Positions 31,475 to 41,858 of a DNA stretch of 64,000 nt are shown here, in pieces. A model generated the notes under the pieces. It ran no database searches. It was not told the origin of the DNA and saw only the letters and a list, made by a program, of their open reading frames with translations. The DNA comes from Chryseobacterium sp. LJ668. Lineage in GTDB: Bacteria; Bacteroidota; Bacteroidia; Flavobacteriales; Weeksellaceae. How positions within the stretch are numbered: position 1 is the stretch's first letter; the number at the start of each line of letters is the position of its first letter. Location of the stretch: the NCBI RefSeq assembly GCF_019613955.1, contig NZ_CP080443.1, forward strand, positions 1,736,001-1,800,000, read 5' to 3'. Made by a program: the position numbers and the translations under genes.

Positions 31475-34400
31475 TTACATGTTTCTTCTGTATTTACCAC
31501 CCACTTCAAACAAAGCATTGGTAATTTGCCCAAGCGAACAGTATTTCACAGCATCCATCATCACATTGAATAAATTCTGCTGATTGATGGCAGCGTATTG
31601 TAATGTTTTTAAAGCGGCTTCGGATTTATCTTCATTTGATTGTTGGAAATTATGAAGCGTTTCAATCTGAACCTGCTTTTCCTCTTCAGTAGAACGGATC
31701 ACTTCTCCCGGACGAACCGTTGGCGAACCATCTTTTCCAAGGAAAGTATTTACCCCGATGATCGGATATTCTCCTGTATGCTTCAACCATTCATAATGCA
31801 TCGATTCTTCCTGAATTTTTGAACGTTGATACATTGTTTCCATCGCACCAAGAACACCACCTCTTTCTGTAATTCTGTCAAATTCCGCATAAACAGCTTC
31901 TTCCACCAAATCAGTTAATTCTTCAATAATAAATGAACCTTGAAGCGGATTTTCGTTTTTCGCCAATCCTAATTCTTTATTGATAATCAACTGAATTGCC
32001 ATCGCTCTTCTTACAGACTGCTCAGTCGGAGTTGTAATCGCCTCGTCATAAGCATTGGTGTGCAATGAATTACAGTTGTCATATATTGCGTAAAGTGCTT
32101 GTAAAGTTGTTCTGATATCATTAAAATCAATTTCCTGAGCGTGAAGCGAACGACCAGAAGTTTGAATGTGGTATTTCAACATCTGGCTTCTTTCGTCTGC
32201 GCCGTATTTCAGTTTCATGGCTTTTGCCCAGATTCTTCTTGCTACACGTCCGATCACTGAATATTCAGGGTCGATACCGTTGGAGAAGAAGAACGATAAG
32301 TTAGGTGCGAAATCATTGATATCCATTCCTCTTGACAAATAATATTCAACATAAGTGAAACCATTTGCCAATGTAAATGCTAGCTGAGAAACCGGATTCG
32401 CACCCGCTTCTGCAATGTGATATCCTGAAATAGAAACCGAGTAGAAGTTTCTCACTTTTTCGGTGATGAAATATTCCTGAACGTCACCCATCAATCTTAG
32501 AGCAAATTCAGTAGAGAAAATACAAGTATTCTGAGCCTGGTCTTCTTTTAAAATATCAGCCTGAACGGTACCACGAACGGTCGCGATTGTTTTAGCTTTA
32601 ATTTCAGCATAAGCTTCAGCAGGAATCACTTCATCTCCCGTGATTCCTAATAGTTTTAAACCTAATCCATTGTTTGAAGGAGGTAATTCACCGTTATATT
32701 TTGGTCTTTCCAAACCTTTGTCGTCGAATTTTGCTTTTAAAGCTTTTTCAACATTCTCTTCAAGATTGTGTTCAGCGATATATTTCTCAACATTCTGATC
32801 GATTGCAGCATTCATAAAGAAAGCCAACAACATCGGAGCTGGTCCGTTGATCGTCATTGAAACGGAAGTCATCGCATTCACCAAATCAAATCCTGAATAC
32901 AATTTTTTAGCATCGTCCAATGTTGCGATAGAAACTCCAGCATTTCCGATTTTACCGTAAATATCTGGTGGTAAAGCAGGATCCTGACCGTACAAAGTTA
33001 CAGAGTCAAACGCTGTAGACAAACGTTTTGCATCCATTTCCGCAGAAACATAGTGGAATCTTCTGTTGGTTCTCTCCGGTCCTCCTTCTCCGGCAAACAT
33101 TCTTGTAGGATCTTCTCCGGTTCTTTTGAAAGGATAAATTCCTGCTGTATAAGGAAATCCTCCCGGAAGATTTTCCTGACCTTTCCATTTGATCAAATCG
33201 CCCCAATCGGTATATTTCGGTAAAGAGATTTTTGGAATTTTTAAATGTGATAAAGATTCTGTTGAGGTTTCGACTTTAATTTCTTTTCCACGAACGAAAT
33301 ATGAATAAAACTCAGCCTTGAAAGCCTGTTTAGTATCTTCCCAATTGTTCAGGAAGTCGATATTTTCCTGTTGAAGGTCTTTTTCTGCTTTTTGATATTC
33401 AGACTCTAAAGTTTCATTGGAAAGGAATTTTTTCACGCCTTCAATGTGATACATTTTTCTTGCTAATTCGGCTTGTTTTTCAACATTGGCATCGTAAATT
33501 CTATTATTTTCAACGATTTCAGAAAGATAACGCACTCTTTTTGGAGGAATGATGATAATATCTTCAGAAACTTCCTGCTCAACAAAACCTTGTAAACTTA
33601 AATCTGAAAACTTGTCGTTTACTTTCTCAACTAATCTATTGTATAAATCAGTTGTTCCGTGATCATTGAACTGAGAAGCTTTTGTTGCGTAAACCGGCAT
33701 ATCATCTAACAGACTTTCCCACAACAGATGGTTTCTCTGAAACTGTTTTCTGACGGCTTGAAGCGCATCTAAAGCACCTCTTTTATCAGATTTATTTAAA
33801 GCCACTAAATCTGCATAATCTAACATGTCGATTTTTTCCAACTGCGTCGAAGCTCCGTATTCAGGAGTCATTACGTACATGGAAACGTCCGCAAAGTCTG
33901 AAACCTCTGATCCCGATTGTCCAATTCCTGAAGTTTCCAAAATGATCACATCGGGATGAGCCAATTTCAATACATTTAAAGCTGAATGAATAAAAGGCGA
34001 GACAGAAACATTGTTTTCTCTCGTCGCCATCGAACGCATATAAACTCTTGGATCATTGATCGCGTTCATACGAATTCTGTCTCCCAAAAGGGCTCCTCCC
34101 GTTTTCTTTTTCGAAGGGTCAATGGAGATGATTGCAATTTTTTTATCTGTATTGGAACGTAAGAAACGTCTTACCAATTCATCTGTCAAAGAAGATTTTC
34201 CGGCTCCACCAGTACCTGTGATCCCGATGATTGGAATATTTAAATCTTTTGATTTTTCGTCAATCGCTTTTACCAAATCAGGTTTTTCTTCTGAGAAATT
34301 TTCAACTGCAGAAATGATCTTCGCAATGCTGATAGAATTTTCAAAATTGATTAAATCTAAATCTTCCACCGTCACATCTTTTCCGGTTGGGAAGTCTGAT

Positions 34401-34822
34401 CTTTTTACCAAATCGTCGATCATTCCCTGTAAACCAAGCTCACGACCGTCATCCGGAGAATAAATCCTGTCGATTCCATAAGCCATGATATCTTCTATCT
34501 CTTCTGGCAGAATTACACCGCCGCCGCCGCCGAAAATTTTGATTTGCGGAGAGTTTTTCTCTCTTAAAAGGTCGTAGATGTATTTAAAATATTCGTTGTG
34601 TCCGCCTTGATAAGAAGTCAGTGCAATTGCATTGGCATCTTCCTGAATGGCTGTGTTCACAACTTCTTCAGCAGATTTGTCATGGCCAAGGTGGATAACT
34701 TCGCATCCTGTTCCCTGAATCACACGACGCATAATATTAATAGCTGCATCATGTCCGTCGAATAACGACGCTGCTGTTACAATTCTTACTTTGTTTGTTG
34801 GAGTATATTTTTGGGTTTCCAT
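31475..34822 (-). CDS. icmF: Fused isobutyryl-CoA mutase IcmF
   Basis: An 1115-residue fusion of three parts. It begins with a B12-binding domain (about 10-150; DGHDAA at 22-27, with Ala where DxHxxG has Gly). A MeaB-type G-protein follows (about 195-410), with P-loop GTGGAGKSS. The adenosylcobalamin mutase barrel is last (about 560-1100). At the two positions that separate the families it has Phe (F589, NRRFHY) and Gln (Q764, KEDQAQNT), where methylmalonyl-CoA mutase has Tyr and Arg. This is the IcmF signature. It interconverts isobutyryl- and n-butyryl-CoA in the cytosol and self-reactivates through its GTPase. There is no cobalamin riboswitch ahead of it. Confidence 0.93.
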   Translation of the reverse strand: METQKYTPTNKVRIVTAASLFDGHDAAINIMRRVIQGTGCEVIHLGHDKSAEEVVNTAIQEDANAIALTSYQGGHNEYFKYIYDLLREKNSPQIKIFGGGGGVILPEEIEDIMAYGIDRIYSPDDGRELGLQGMIDDLVKRSDFPTGKDVTVEDLDLINFENSISIAKIISAVENFSEEKPDLVKAIDEKSKDLNIPIIGITGTGGAGKSSLTDELVRRFLRSNTDKKIAIISIDPSKKKTGGALLGDRIRMNAINDPRVYMRSMATRENNVSVSPFIHSALNVLKLAHPDVIILETSGIGQSGSEVSDFADVSMYVMTPEYGASTQLEKIDMLDYADLVALNKSDKRGALDALQAVRKQFQRNHLLWESLLDDMPVYATKASQFNDHGTTDLYNRLVEKVNDKFSDLSLQGFVEQEVSEDIIIIPPKRVRYLSEIVENNRIYDANVEKQAELARKMYHIEGVKKFLSNETLESEYQKAEKDLQQENIDFLNNWEDTKQAFKAEFYSYFVRGKEIKVETSTESLSHLKIPKISLPKYTDWGDLIKWKGQENLPGGFPYTAGIYPFKRTGEDPTRMFAGEGGPERTNRRFHYVSAEMDAKRLSTAFDSVTLYGQDPALPPDIYGKIGNAGVSIATLDDAKKLYSGFDLVNAMTSVSMTINGPAPMLLAFFMNAAIDQNVEKYIAEHNLEENVEKALKAKFDDKGLERPKYNGELPPSNNGLGLKLLGITGDEVIPAEAYAEIKAKTIATVRGTVQADILKEDQAQNTCIFSTEFALRLMGDVQEYFITEKVRNFYSVSISGYHIAEAGANPVSQLAFTLANGFTYVEYYLSRGMDINDFAPNLSFFFSNGIDPEYSVIGRVARRIWAKAMKLKYGADERSQMLKYHIQTSGRSLHAQEIDFNDIRTTLQALYAIYDNCNSLHTNAYDEAITTPTEQSVRRAMAIQLIINKELGLAKNENPLQGSFIIEELTDLVEEAVYAEFDRITERGGVLGAMETMYQRSKIQEESMHYEWLKHTGEYPIIGVNTFLGKDGSPTVRPGEVIRSTEEEKQVQIETLHNFQQSNEDKSEAALKTLQYAAINQQNLFNVMMDAVKYCSLGQITNALFEVGGKYRRNM

Positions 34823-35054
34823 ATTGATTGTAGAAAATTTCTAAGTTCCCAAATATAATAATAAATAAAAACTTATTTTAAATATTCAAATTGTTGAATT
34901 ATAATCATTTAGATAATTTCTTTGAATTATATATTTCCTATTTCAGAGGTAAGACAGATGTACAAAATACGATCATAATTTTAAATTGACCGTAAAATGC
35001 AATTTGTAGACATTCAAAATAAAATTCTCTATTTTTGCGCCATATAAAAATGAT

Positions 35055-35387
35055 ATGCAAAAAGCACTGATGTATTTCGGTTTGGGAACGGTTCTCAGTT
35101 TCGTTATCAATTATTTTTTCATGAATAGTGGAAATATCCCGCTGGAGATTTTTTATGCTATAGCATTTGGCTCAGCATGGGGGTTGTCTTACTTTCTGGA
35201 TACACCGAAATTCTCCTTATGGCAGAAGCTTACCTTTTCTTTTGCTGCAATGGCTTTGCTGGTTTTAATTGGTACGCTTATTTTTAATCTTAAATTGGCA
35301 ATTCCGGCAATTCTAAAATTCTCTATGGTTTTTGTTGCTTATTATTTAATTGCAAGTTTCAGAGGCAGCAAATCATTAAGAAATTAA
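35055..35387 (+). CDS. Small polytopic membrane protein
   Basis: A 110-residue protein with about four membrane helices (residues 5-22, 30-46, 58-78 and 82-101). No family is recognised. TATTTTTG at 35030-35037 precedes the start closely and could be its -7 element; TTTG at 35003-35006 is slightly too far for the usual spacing. Confidence 0.65.
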   Translation: MQKALMYFGLGTVLSFVINYFFMNSGNIPLEIFYAIAFGSAWGLSYFLDTPKFSLWQKLTFSFAAMALLVLIGTLIFNLKLAIPAILKFSMVFVAYYLIASFRGSKSLRN

Positions 35388-35390
35388 AAA

Positions 35391-35417
35391 ATAAGAGGAT
35401 GTCATCTCTTTTTAAAG
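35391..35417. terminator. Weak terminator between converging genes
   Basis: AAGAGGATG and CATCTCTT pair with one bulge and are followed by T. It may stop the small membrane gene and the DUF3667 gene. Confidence 0.5.
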
Positions 35418-35427
35418 GTTTTTTCGT

Positions 35428-36534
35428 TTAGTGTATCATCAGGAAGCTTATTAAAGCAAGTATAATCACCAAAAACATAAACGCAAAGAAGTTGATGGTG
35501 AACAGAATAAATCCGATAACAAGACTTATTAATCCGTGCGATTTGTAAACACGGTGATGCGCTATAAAAAAGTAAGCAACGCTGTAAAGCGACAATGCAA
35601 AAATTACTAAATACAAAAGTGTATCAATTAACCAAAAGTCTGTTAAGCTTACCAATTTTGAGGTTAGCATTATAAATAGAATATTTAGCAGCAGGAAAGA
35701 GAAATAGTGCAGCGTGAAAATTCCATGGTCAAAATACCACCATTTTTTCTTTTTATGAAAAATCCATAAAAAGAATGCGAATAAGGGAAGATAAATAAAT
35801 AGTGCTTTTGGCAGGTTGTGAAAAGATGTTTCCGCTAGATTCTTAAGGATTTCTCCTTTTGTCACCCCGTTTTCTTTAAGCTCAAAAAATTTGTGTGCCA
35901 CCGGAACATCTATAAAATTGAAAAATGAAGGTTTTTTTGCTATTGCCGAATCGTAAGATTTTCTTGTTCTATAGCCGTCGTATTCGAAACTGTCATCTAA
36001 TTTTTTATTCATTTCAAACGCTGCTCCGATATTGCTTATTTTGGCGGAATCGCTTAAGACGCTTAGTTGAGATATCGCTACCGAATCTTCTTTGGTAAGC
36101 TTTCTTTCAGCTTTTATACTGTCAAGAATCTTTTTTGTCTGAACAGCTTTTACTTTTTCTAAAAAACTTTGATCCTTCGATTTTCCGCTGTTATTTTGTG
36201 TATTAAAATTTAAATTGAATATCGGAAAAAGTGCAAACATGAAAAAAGTAATAAAACTGACGAAGATATACAATTTCACAGGTGGAACGAATCTCTGTCT
36301 CTTGCCTTCGAGATAAATATTGGTCAATTTTCCAGGCTTAAAAACCAAATTTTTCAATGCGCCCCAAAACTGACCGTCATAATGAGTAAAATCTTCTACG
36401 AAATGGGTAAAAAGATAATGAAACGGCTGTCTGGTTTCCGTGTTTTCCTGCCCACAGTGCGGGCAAAATCTCTCTTCTACAATATGTCCGCAATTGAGAC
36501 AGTTTTTATCTACTCTTAATTTTCCGTGGCTCAT
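35428..36534 (-). CDS. DUF3667 membrane protein
   Basis: A 368-residue protein with an N-terminal zinc-ribbon-like CxxC pair (CLNCG and CPHCGQ, about 14-34) and the DUF3667 hallmark YLFTHFVEDFTHYDGQFWGAL. Membrane helices lie near residues 88-108 and, in the C-terminal half, at about 240-365. The function is unknown. Bacteroidota genomes hold several copies. Confidence 0.83.
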   Translation of the reverse strand: MSHGKLRVDKNCLNCGHIVEERFCPHCGQENTETRQPFHYLFTHFVEDFTHYDGQFWGALKNLVFKPGKLTNIYLEGKRQRFVPPVKLYIFVSFITFFMFALFPIFNLNFNTQNNSGKSKDQSFLEKVKAVQTKKILDSIKAERKLTKEDSVAISQLSVLSDSAKISNIGAAFEMNKKLDDSFEYDGYRTRKSYDSAIAKKPSFFNFIDVPVAHKFFELKENGVTKGEILKNLAETSFHNLPKALFIYLPLFAFFLWIFHKKKKWWYFDHGIFTLHYFSFLLLNILFIMLTSKLVSLTDFWLIDTLLYLVIFALSLYSVAYFFIAHHRVYKSHGLISLVIGFILFTINFFAFMFLVIILALISFLMIH

Positions 36535-36743
36535 GGTTTTTTTGGTTTCCGCAAATATAATTATTTCATAAAATATATCTGTTTTTGCTACCCGATTAAA
36601 AGCAAGATTTACATTTATTTAATGTGATGATTTAATTTGTTTCTTTTAAATCCTGAGATGGTTTTAAATTCTTAGCGTAGCAATTTTCGATTTGTAACCT
36701 TATAACATATATAGATGCGGATTTATTAAAGCTAAATAAGTTT

Positions 36744-36772
36744 TTGCATTATAAAAATAATGTGTACCTTTG
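36744..36772 (+). promoter_or_regulatory. rplM-rpsI promoter
   Basis: TTG at 36744-36746 and TACCTTTG at 36765-36772 are 18 bases apart, about 45 bases before the rplM start. Confidence 0.7.
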
Positions 36773-36817
36773 CACACCCTTATGGGGAAAATTATGTTTA
36801 ATCTTTAACTAAAACGT

Positions 36818-37273
36818 GTGAATACATTAAGTTACAAAACTGTTTCAGCGAACAAAGCTACTGCAAATAAAGAATGGGTTGTGGTAGACGCTGAAGGACA
36901 ACCGTTAGGAAGACTAGCTTCTAAGGTTGCAAAGATTTTGAGAGGTAAGCACAAAGCAAACTTTACACCTCACGTAGATTGTGGTGATAATGTTATTGTT
37001 TTGAATGCTGGGAAAGTTACTCTTTCCGGAACCAAGTGGGCAGACAAGACTTATATCTGGCATACAGGTTATCCTGGTGGTCAGAAGTCTATGACGGCAA
37101 TAGAACTTCTAAACAAAGATTCTTTAAAAGTATTGGAAAAATCTGTAAAAGGTATGCTTCCAAAAACTAAATTAGGATCTGCTTTGTTTAAGAACCTTTA
37201 TTTATATGAAGGAACTGATCACAAGCATGAAGCTCAACAGCCTAAAACACTTAATATTAACGAATTTAAATAA
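36818..37273 (+). CDS. rplM: 50S ribosomal protein uL13
   Basis: A 151-residue ribosomal protein. [19 protein letters not shown] and [12 protein letters not shown] are family hallmarks. The start is GTG at 36818; this matches the family N-terminus [13 protein letters not shown]. It is followed by rpsI after a five-base gap, the conserved order. Confidence 0.96.
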   Translation: MNTLSYKTVSANKATANKEWVVVDAEGQPLGRLASKVAKILRGKHKANFTPHVDCGDNVIVLNAGKVTLSGTKWADKTYIWHTGYPGGQKSMTAIELLNKDSLKVLEKSVKGMLPKTKLGSALFKNLYLYEGTDHKHEAQQPKTLNINEFK

Positions 37274-37278
37274 TTAAT

Positions 37279-37665
37279 ATGTCTATAGTTCACAAAATCG
37301 GAAGAAGAAAGACTTCTGTAGCAAGAGTTTATGTAAGACCTGGTACCGGGATTATTACAGTAAACCGTAAAGATGCTGCAACTTATTTCTCTACAGACGT
37401 GATGGTTTATAAATTGAATCAGCCGTTTATCCTTTCTGAGACTGTTGGTCAGTATGACGTTACCGTAAATGTTTTCGGTGGTGGTAATACAGGTCAGGCA
37501 GAAGCTATCAGATTAGGTATTTCTAGAGCACTTTGCGAAATTAATGCTGAGTACAGATTAGCATTGAAACCTGCAGGTTTACTTACAAGAGATGCAAGAA
37601 TGGTAGAAAGAAAGAAACCAGGTCAGAAAAAAGCAAGAAAGAGATTCCAGTTCTCAAAACGTTAA
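37279..37665 (+). CDS. rpsI: 30S ribosomal protein uS9
   Basis: A 128-residue ribosomal protein. The N-terminal [15 protein letters not shown] and the C-terminal basic tail ending [11 protein letters not shown] that reaches the P-site are the family marks. It is cotranscribed with rplM. Confidence 0.97.
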   Translation: MSIVHKIGRRKTSVARVYVRPGTGIITVNRKDAATYFSTDVMVYKLNQPFILSETVGQYDVTVNVFGGGNTGQAEAIRLGISRALCEINAEYRLALKPAGLLTRDARMVERKKPGQKKARKRFQFSKR

Positions 37666-37670
37666 GATCT

Positions 37671-37769
37671 GCAGTAAGCTTAAAGCATTATGCTATAGGC
37701 TTTTTGAAAAACTTATTAAACTTTTTAACTCGCTTGAAAGCTTACAGCTTAATGCCTACAGCCTAAAGC
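37671..37769 (+). repeat. Heptad arrays and imperfect inverted repeat between rpsI and rpsB
   Basis: Two runs of seven-base units lie here: 37671-37705 (GCAGTAA, GCTTAAA, GCATTAT, GCTATAG, GCTTTTT) and 37740-37769 (GCTTACA, GCTTAAT, GCCTACA, GCCTAAA). Across them, 37685-37703 and 37737-37755 are inverted copies of each other at 16 of 19 positions and can form a hairpin. The rest of the 200-base gap to rpsB holds nothing recognised. Confidence 0.65.
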
Positions 37770-37866
37770 AAATTGCCCGTTACGTTTAGCATCCAAACAC
37801 TTCTCCCATCTAAAGAAGTCGTTGATTGTTTAAGAAACGGAAAGTAAACTAACAAAAACAGAAAAC

Positions 37867-38634
37867 ATGGCAAAAGCAAATGTAAAAGACCTTCTAGAGG
37901 CTGGTGTACACTTCGGTCACATGACTAGAAAGTGGAATCCAAATATGGCTCCATACATTTTTATGGAGAAAAATGGTATTCACATTGTAGACTTACATAA
38001 AACAGCTGTTAAATTGGACGAAGCGTGCAGCGCTTTAGAAAAATTAACTTCTGCAGGTAAAAAAGTTCTTTTCGTAGCTACCAAAAAGCAAGCGAAAGAA
38101 GTAGTTGCTAAGCACGCTGCTGAACTTAATATGCCTTATATTACAGAAAGATGGCCGGGAGGTATGTTAACGAATTTCGTTACGATCAGAAAAGCTGTAA
38201 AGAAAATGAACTCTATCGACAAAATGAAAAAAGACGGTACGTTCGAAACTTTATCTAAGAAAGAAAGATTACAAGTTGACAGACAAAGAGCTAATTTAGA
38301 GAAAAACTTAGGTTCTATCTCTGACATGGTGCGTCTTCCTTCTGCAATCTTCGTTGTAGATATCATGAGAGAACACATCGCTGTAACTGAAGCTAAGAAA
38401 TTAGGTATCCCGGTTTTCGGTATTGTTGATACAAACTCTGACCCAAGAAAAGTAGACTTCGTGATCCCAGGAAACGATGATGCTTCAAAATCTATCGATA
38501 TGATCTTAAACGTAGTTTCAGATTCTATCAAAGAAGGTCAGTCTCAGAGAAAAGCTGATAAAGAAAAATCTAAAGAAGAAGGAGAAGTAGTATCTGCTGA
38601 TAAAGATGCAGATTTCGACGCTGCTGCTGAATAA
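37867..38634 (+). CDS. rpsB: 30S ribosomal protein uS2
   Basis: A 255-residue ribosomal protein. The N-terminal LLEAGVHFGHMTRKWNP and VDTNSDP are hallmarks. A charged C-terminal tail ends EVVSADKDADFDAAAE. In most bacteria tsf follows directly; here a terminator follows, and tsf lies 17 kb away on the other strand. Confidence 0.97.
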   Translation: MAKANVKDLLEAGVHFGHMTRKWNPNMAPYIFMEKNGIHIVDLHKTAVKLDEACSALEKLTSAGKKVLFVATKKQAKEVVAKHAAELNMPYITERWPGGMLTNFVTIRKAVKKMNSIDKMKKDGTFETLSKKERLQVDRQRANLEKNLGSISDMVRLPSAIFVVDIMREHIAVTEAKKLGIPVFGIVDTNSDPRKVDFVIPGNDDASKSIDMILNVVSDSIKEGQSQRKADKEKSKEEGEVVSADKDADFDAAAE

Positions 38635-38660
38635 TTGAAGATTTATCTTTAAATAATAGA

Positions 38661-38692
38661 AAATCCGCTAAACTTGTTTAGCGGATTTTTTT
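38661..38692 (+). terminator. rpsB terminator
   Basis: AAATCCGCTAAA (38661-38672) and TTTAGCGGATTT (38677-38688) form a perfect 12-pair stem around CTTG, followed by T. Confidence 0.93.
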
Positions 38693-38707
38693 GTCTTATA
38701 TAAAATT

Positions 38708-39166
38708 TCAGTTTGATAGCTTTACTGAATATGAACTGGTGACAAATTTTGTTTTCTGATAAACCGAATTGCAAATCATCCCGGAAAAATTATAATTCTG
38801 ATTTTTGGGAGCCATCACCGATGCTGTTTTTTTGGCTCCAATCGGTATCTTTTTAAAATAGTTATTTCCGCTTATCGTTAAAACCGTGTTGCAAGCAGAC
38901 TGGTTTTCCACAATAATTGAGGTCCTGGAGTTTTGTGATGAGCCGTTCAGCAAATCATTTAAAACATCTGCTGTTTCAGATTTATAGGTTTTTATTAATG
39001 TCTGATATTCGATTTCGGTTTGCGCAGCAGGACTGGTTTTTGTTCCTATAGTTGAGATTACAGGTGCCGCAGGTTTTTTTGCAGGCTGTTTGGTCTGTTG
39101 AATTGTACCTCCGCAATTGGTCAGAAACAAAATAATCAGCGTCGAAATTGAAAGAGTTTTTATCAT
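38708..39166 (-). CDS. DUF6759-like lipoprotein, copy 1
   Basis: A 152-residue lipoprotein (lipobox FLTNC, Cys at about 18). Its C-terminal half has the pattern NQSACNTVLTISG, then KIPIGAKKTASVMAPKNQNY and SGMICNSVYQKTKF. The proteins at 40063 and 56810 share this pattern, with two conserved cysteines. I match this set to DUF6759 from memory, so the name is tentative. The role is unknown. Confidence 0.7.
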   Translation of the reverse strand: MIKTLSISTLIILFLTNCGGTIQQTKQPAKKPAAPVISTIGTKTSPAAQTEIEYQTLIKTYKSETADVLNDLLNGSSQNSRTSIIVENQSACNTVLTISGNNYFKKIPIGAKKTASVMAPKNQNYNFSGMICNSVYQKTKFVTSSYSVKLSN

Positions 39167-39232
39167 ATTAATATTTTCTCAGTGTAAATTTAAATGTTAT
39201 TCTTTAGATTTGAATGAATTTACTTTCTTTCG

Positions 39233-39261
39233 CAAAAAAAAGCTGTAAAAATTACAGCCTT
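39233..39261 (-). terminator. trmB terminator
   Basis: GCTGTAA (39242-39248) and TTACAGC (39252-39258) pair around AAA. Read on the minus strand the hairpin is followed by a run of T (the complement of A 39234-39241). Confidence 0.78.
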
Positions 39262-39288
39262 TCATTATTTTTTTGATTCAGTAAAGAT

Positions 39289-39966
39289 TTAATTGATCCT
39301 AAATTTTATATAAGTAATCGTTTTTCCTTTAGCCGAGAAAAGTTCCTCATAATATGTTCTTATGTCTCTTAAATGCGGAGTATTCGGATCATATTCTAAG
39401 GCTCCATAAATATCGTGGTGAGCCGATAGAATTTCGTACCCTGCCCCTTGTAAATACCCTAATGTATAACCATGCAGGAATTCAGAATCTGTTTTAAGAT
39501 GAATAGTTCCACCAGGCTTTAAGAATTTTTTATAACGTTCCAGAAAATCGGGATGGGTTAGTCTGTGTTTTGTACGTTTAAATTTGATTTGCGGATCGGG
39601 AAAAGTGATCCAAATTTCATCAACCTCGTTCTCAGAAAAAAAATGATCTACCAATTCGATTTGAGATCTTATGAATGCAACATTTTTCATGTTATTTTCA
39701 ATGGCCTCTTTGGCTCCAAACCAAAATCTTGCACCTTTAATGTCTATTCCGATGAAGTTTTTTTCTGTAAATGTTTTGGCAAGGCCCACGGTATATTCTC
39801 CTTTTCCACAACCTAATTCTAAAACGATAGGTTGGTCGTTTTTAAAGAAGTTCTCTCTCCATTTTCCCTTCAGTCCAAAGCTGTTAATGGCCTCTTCTCT
39901 GGTTGGCTGAATAACGTTGGGTAATATTTTGTTTTCTGCGAATCTTGCTAATTTGTTTTTGCCCAT
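39289..39966 (-). CDS. trmB: tRNA (guanine-N7-)-methyltransferase
   Basis: A 225-residue SAM-dependent enzyme that methylates G46 in the tRNA variable loop. The motifs VLELGCGKGEYTVGLA and WITFPDPQIKFKRTKHRLTH are those of TrmB. It is cytosolic and complete. Confidence 0.95.
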   Translation of the reverse strand: MGKNKLARFAENKILPNVIQPTREEAINSFGLKGKWRENFFKNDQPIVLELGCGKGEYTVGLAKTFTEKNFIGIDIKGARFWFGAKEAIENNMKNVAFIRSQIELVDHFFSENEVDEIWITFPDPQIKFKRTKHRLTHPDFLERYKKFLKPGGTIHLKTDSEFLHGYTLGYLQGAGYEILSAHHDIYGALEYDPNTPHLRDIRTYYEELFSAKGKTITYIKFRIN

Positions 39967-40062
39967 CTTATAAATCTAAAATCTCGCAAAATTAGCGAAA
40001 ATACCCTACAATCGCTTTACATTTAATAAAAAACGTGAAATCTTAATTTGCTTGAGATAAAT

Positions 40063-40842
40063 CTATTTCGAAGAACTGCCGAGAGCTACCATCAGTGGTT
40101 TCTGAATGGTTTTTTGGGAAGCATACTGAGCACCGCAAACAAGACTTGTCAAAAGATAGTCGCCTTTTTGTATTACGAGAGAATTATCTCCATGAGCAGC
40201 CACAGGAAGTCTGTATTTTGTATTCCCGATTCCTTCTATTCTTACAATGATGTTGCAGTCAGACTTATTTTCAATCATGATAATGCATTCTTTTGCATTG
40301 GGATCATTATCAAAAAGTGAATTAAGTATCTTCACTGTCTTATTCTTATGTTCTACAGGATTGTCGGCCATCAGCATATTAAATTCAGATGCTTCAGTAT
40401 CTGCGATCGCAGTGGTTGTTTTAGTAACTGCGGGTGTGGCTACGAAAACGTTTTTTGGTGAACTGGGCGTATAAACAACAGCAGACTGGCCAACCTGCAG
40501 TTCTCTTTCGTACTTCGCAATCTGTTTCTTCCTGATAATTGCATTCATTTCGTCAAAAGTTATTTTAGTAGAAGGTTTTCTTTTCAGCATAGCCAGCCAA
40601 TCCTGCATTTGTCTTACCTTCTGGTCTCCGGGAGGTGCATTTTTGATATATTCTTTCATCAGATCCATCACTTTTGGTTTCAAAACAGATCTGCGTGGAT
40701 CATCGGGGTGAGCGTCCCTCAAAAAAGCATTGATTTCATAGATGCTTTTACTCCTCAGAATATTGCTGTAATCTTTTGCTTTTTGCTGGGCAGAAAAACA
40801 GATGAAAAGTAGGGTGGTAAACAGTAAAAGTAACTTTTTCAT
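40063..40842 (-). CDS. DUF6759-like secreted protein, copy 2
   Basis: A 259-residue protein with a signal peptide (about 1-19, ending CFSAQ). The C-terminal part (about 175-250) has NKSDCNIIVRIEG, LPVAAHGDNSLVIQKGDY and TSLVCGAQYASQK, the same pattern as copies 1 and 3. The N-terminal part (NAFLRDAHPDDPRRSVLKPKV) is related to copy 3 (GFLKQNPGHARTDFFKKRL). Secreted, role unknown. Confidence 0.72.
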   Translation of the reverse strand: MKKLLLLFTTLLFICFSAQQKAKDYSNILRSKSIYEINAFLRDAHPDDPRRSVLKPKVMDLMKEYIKNAPPGDQKVRQMQDWLAMLKRKPSTKITFDEMNAIIRKKQIAKYERELQVGQSAVVYTPSSPKNVFVATPAVTKTTTAIADTEASEFNMLMADNPVEHKNKTVKILNSLFDNDPNAKECIIMIENKSDCNIIVRIEGIGNTKYRLPVAAHGDNSLVIQKGDYLLTSLVCGAQYASQKTIQKPLMVALGSSSK

Positions 40843-40933
40843 TATAAAACTGGTGATTGGATTTATTTCTCCTTAAAAATAATAATTTTCAAATAAATTA
40901 TGACAAAAATAAAGCATGCCATAACGTACAGTA

Positions 40934-41722
40934 TTATTGTAAAACATCCTGTAAATGAGAATTTCTCAATCTTCGTTGGTAAATCGGTAGATATTTCTCA
41001 ATCGGAATTTTTACCCCTTCAATATTATTCGACTGTACATACATTTCTATATTTTCTGAGGTATAAACAAACTGGAGGAAGTTATCAATCAGATTTTCAG
41101 GGATTTTAAATCTTGTAAAATAATCTTTTCCTAAATAATTTTTAATATTTGAGACCGATTTATTCATTCTTTCATACTCAGCATATCGTTGTTTCTTTTT
41201 TCTTTCGCCGGAAAGAATGTCAAAAATACTTTCGAGACTGAAGGTAAGTCCACCGTCTCTGAAATCTGCGACCGGAAGCACAGGAGAAGCACCATCACCT
41301 TTCGGTTCGGGTAAGCCTATGACTTTTTTCAAGGCATATGCCTTATCGTCTTTTCTTAAAGAATTTACATCATATCTTAAATTTCCCGTTGGCCGGAATC
41401 TGCTAATAACAACTTCCTGGATGTCGTGATACGCAACTTTTAACTCTACCAGATTTCGAACGTTAAGGCTTTGGGGCGATAGTTGAACATCTTTTCTTTC
41501 GGTAATAATAGAAGTGAAGCGAATGACATCTCCGGGACTGGCCTGAAGGGTAAAGTCTCCGTTATAATTGGTAAGAACTGTTTTATATGTTGTAAGATTG
41601 GTCACATAAACCTGATTAAGGTACAAAACAGAGTTGTCTCTTAAAAATACCTGTCCCGAAAAAATCTGTGCATTAATTTTGACGATGAAAACTAATAGCA
41701 AAAGGGTAATGACTTTCTTCAT
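40934..41722 (-). CDS. Carboxypeptidase-regulatory-like secreted protein
   Basis: A 262-residue protein with a signal peptide (about 1-19, ending KINAQ). A beta-sandwich of the carboxypeptidase-regulatory type follows (about 22-90; FSGQVFLRDNSVLYL, YNGDFTLQASPGDVIRF). The rest, about 100-260, is charged with no known domain. It starts at ATG 41722. It lies next to the DUF6759-like genes, a pairing possibly meaningful. Confidence 0.7.
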   Translation of the reverse strand: MKKVITLLLLVFIVKINAQIFSGQVFLRDNSVLYLNQVYVTNLTTYKTVLTNYNGDFTLQASPGDVIRFTSIITERKDVQLSPQSLNVRNLVELKVAYHDIQEVVISRFRPTGNLRYDVNSLRKDDKAYALKKVIGLPEPKGDGASPVLPVADFRDGGLTFSLESIFDILSGERKKKQRYAEYERMNKSVSNIKNYLGKDYFTRFKIPENLIDNFLQFVYTSENIEMYVQSNNIEGVKIPIEKYLPIYQRRLRNSHLQDVLQ

Positions 41723-41858
41723 ATAATGTGCAAAATTACATAAGAAAAGCATCATATCTTGTTATCTAGGACTTTAAAGCAGGTTAAAATTATATTAAAC
41801 TTTTATTCAAACTGTTAATGAATGTTATATTACCGCTGAAAACTCAGCGATCAAGAAT

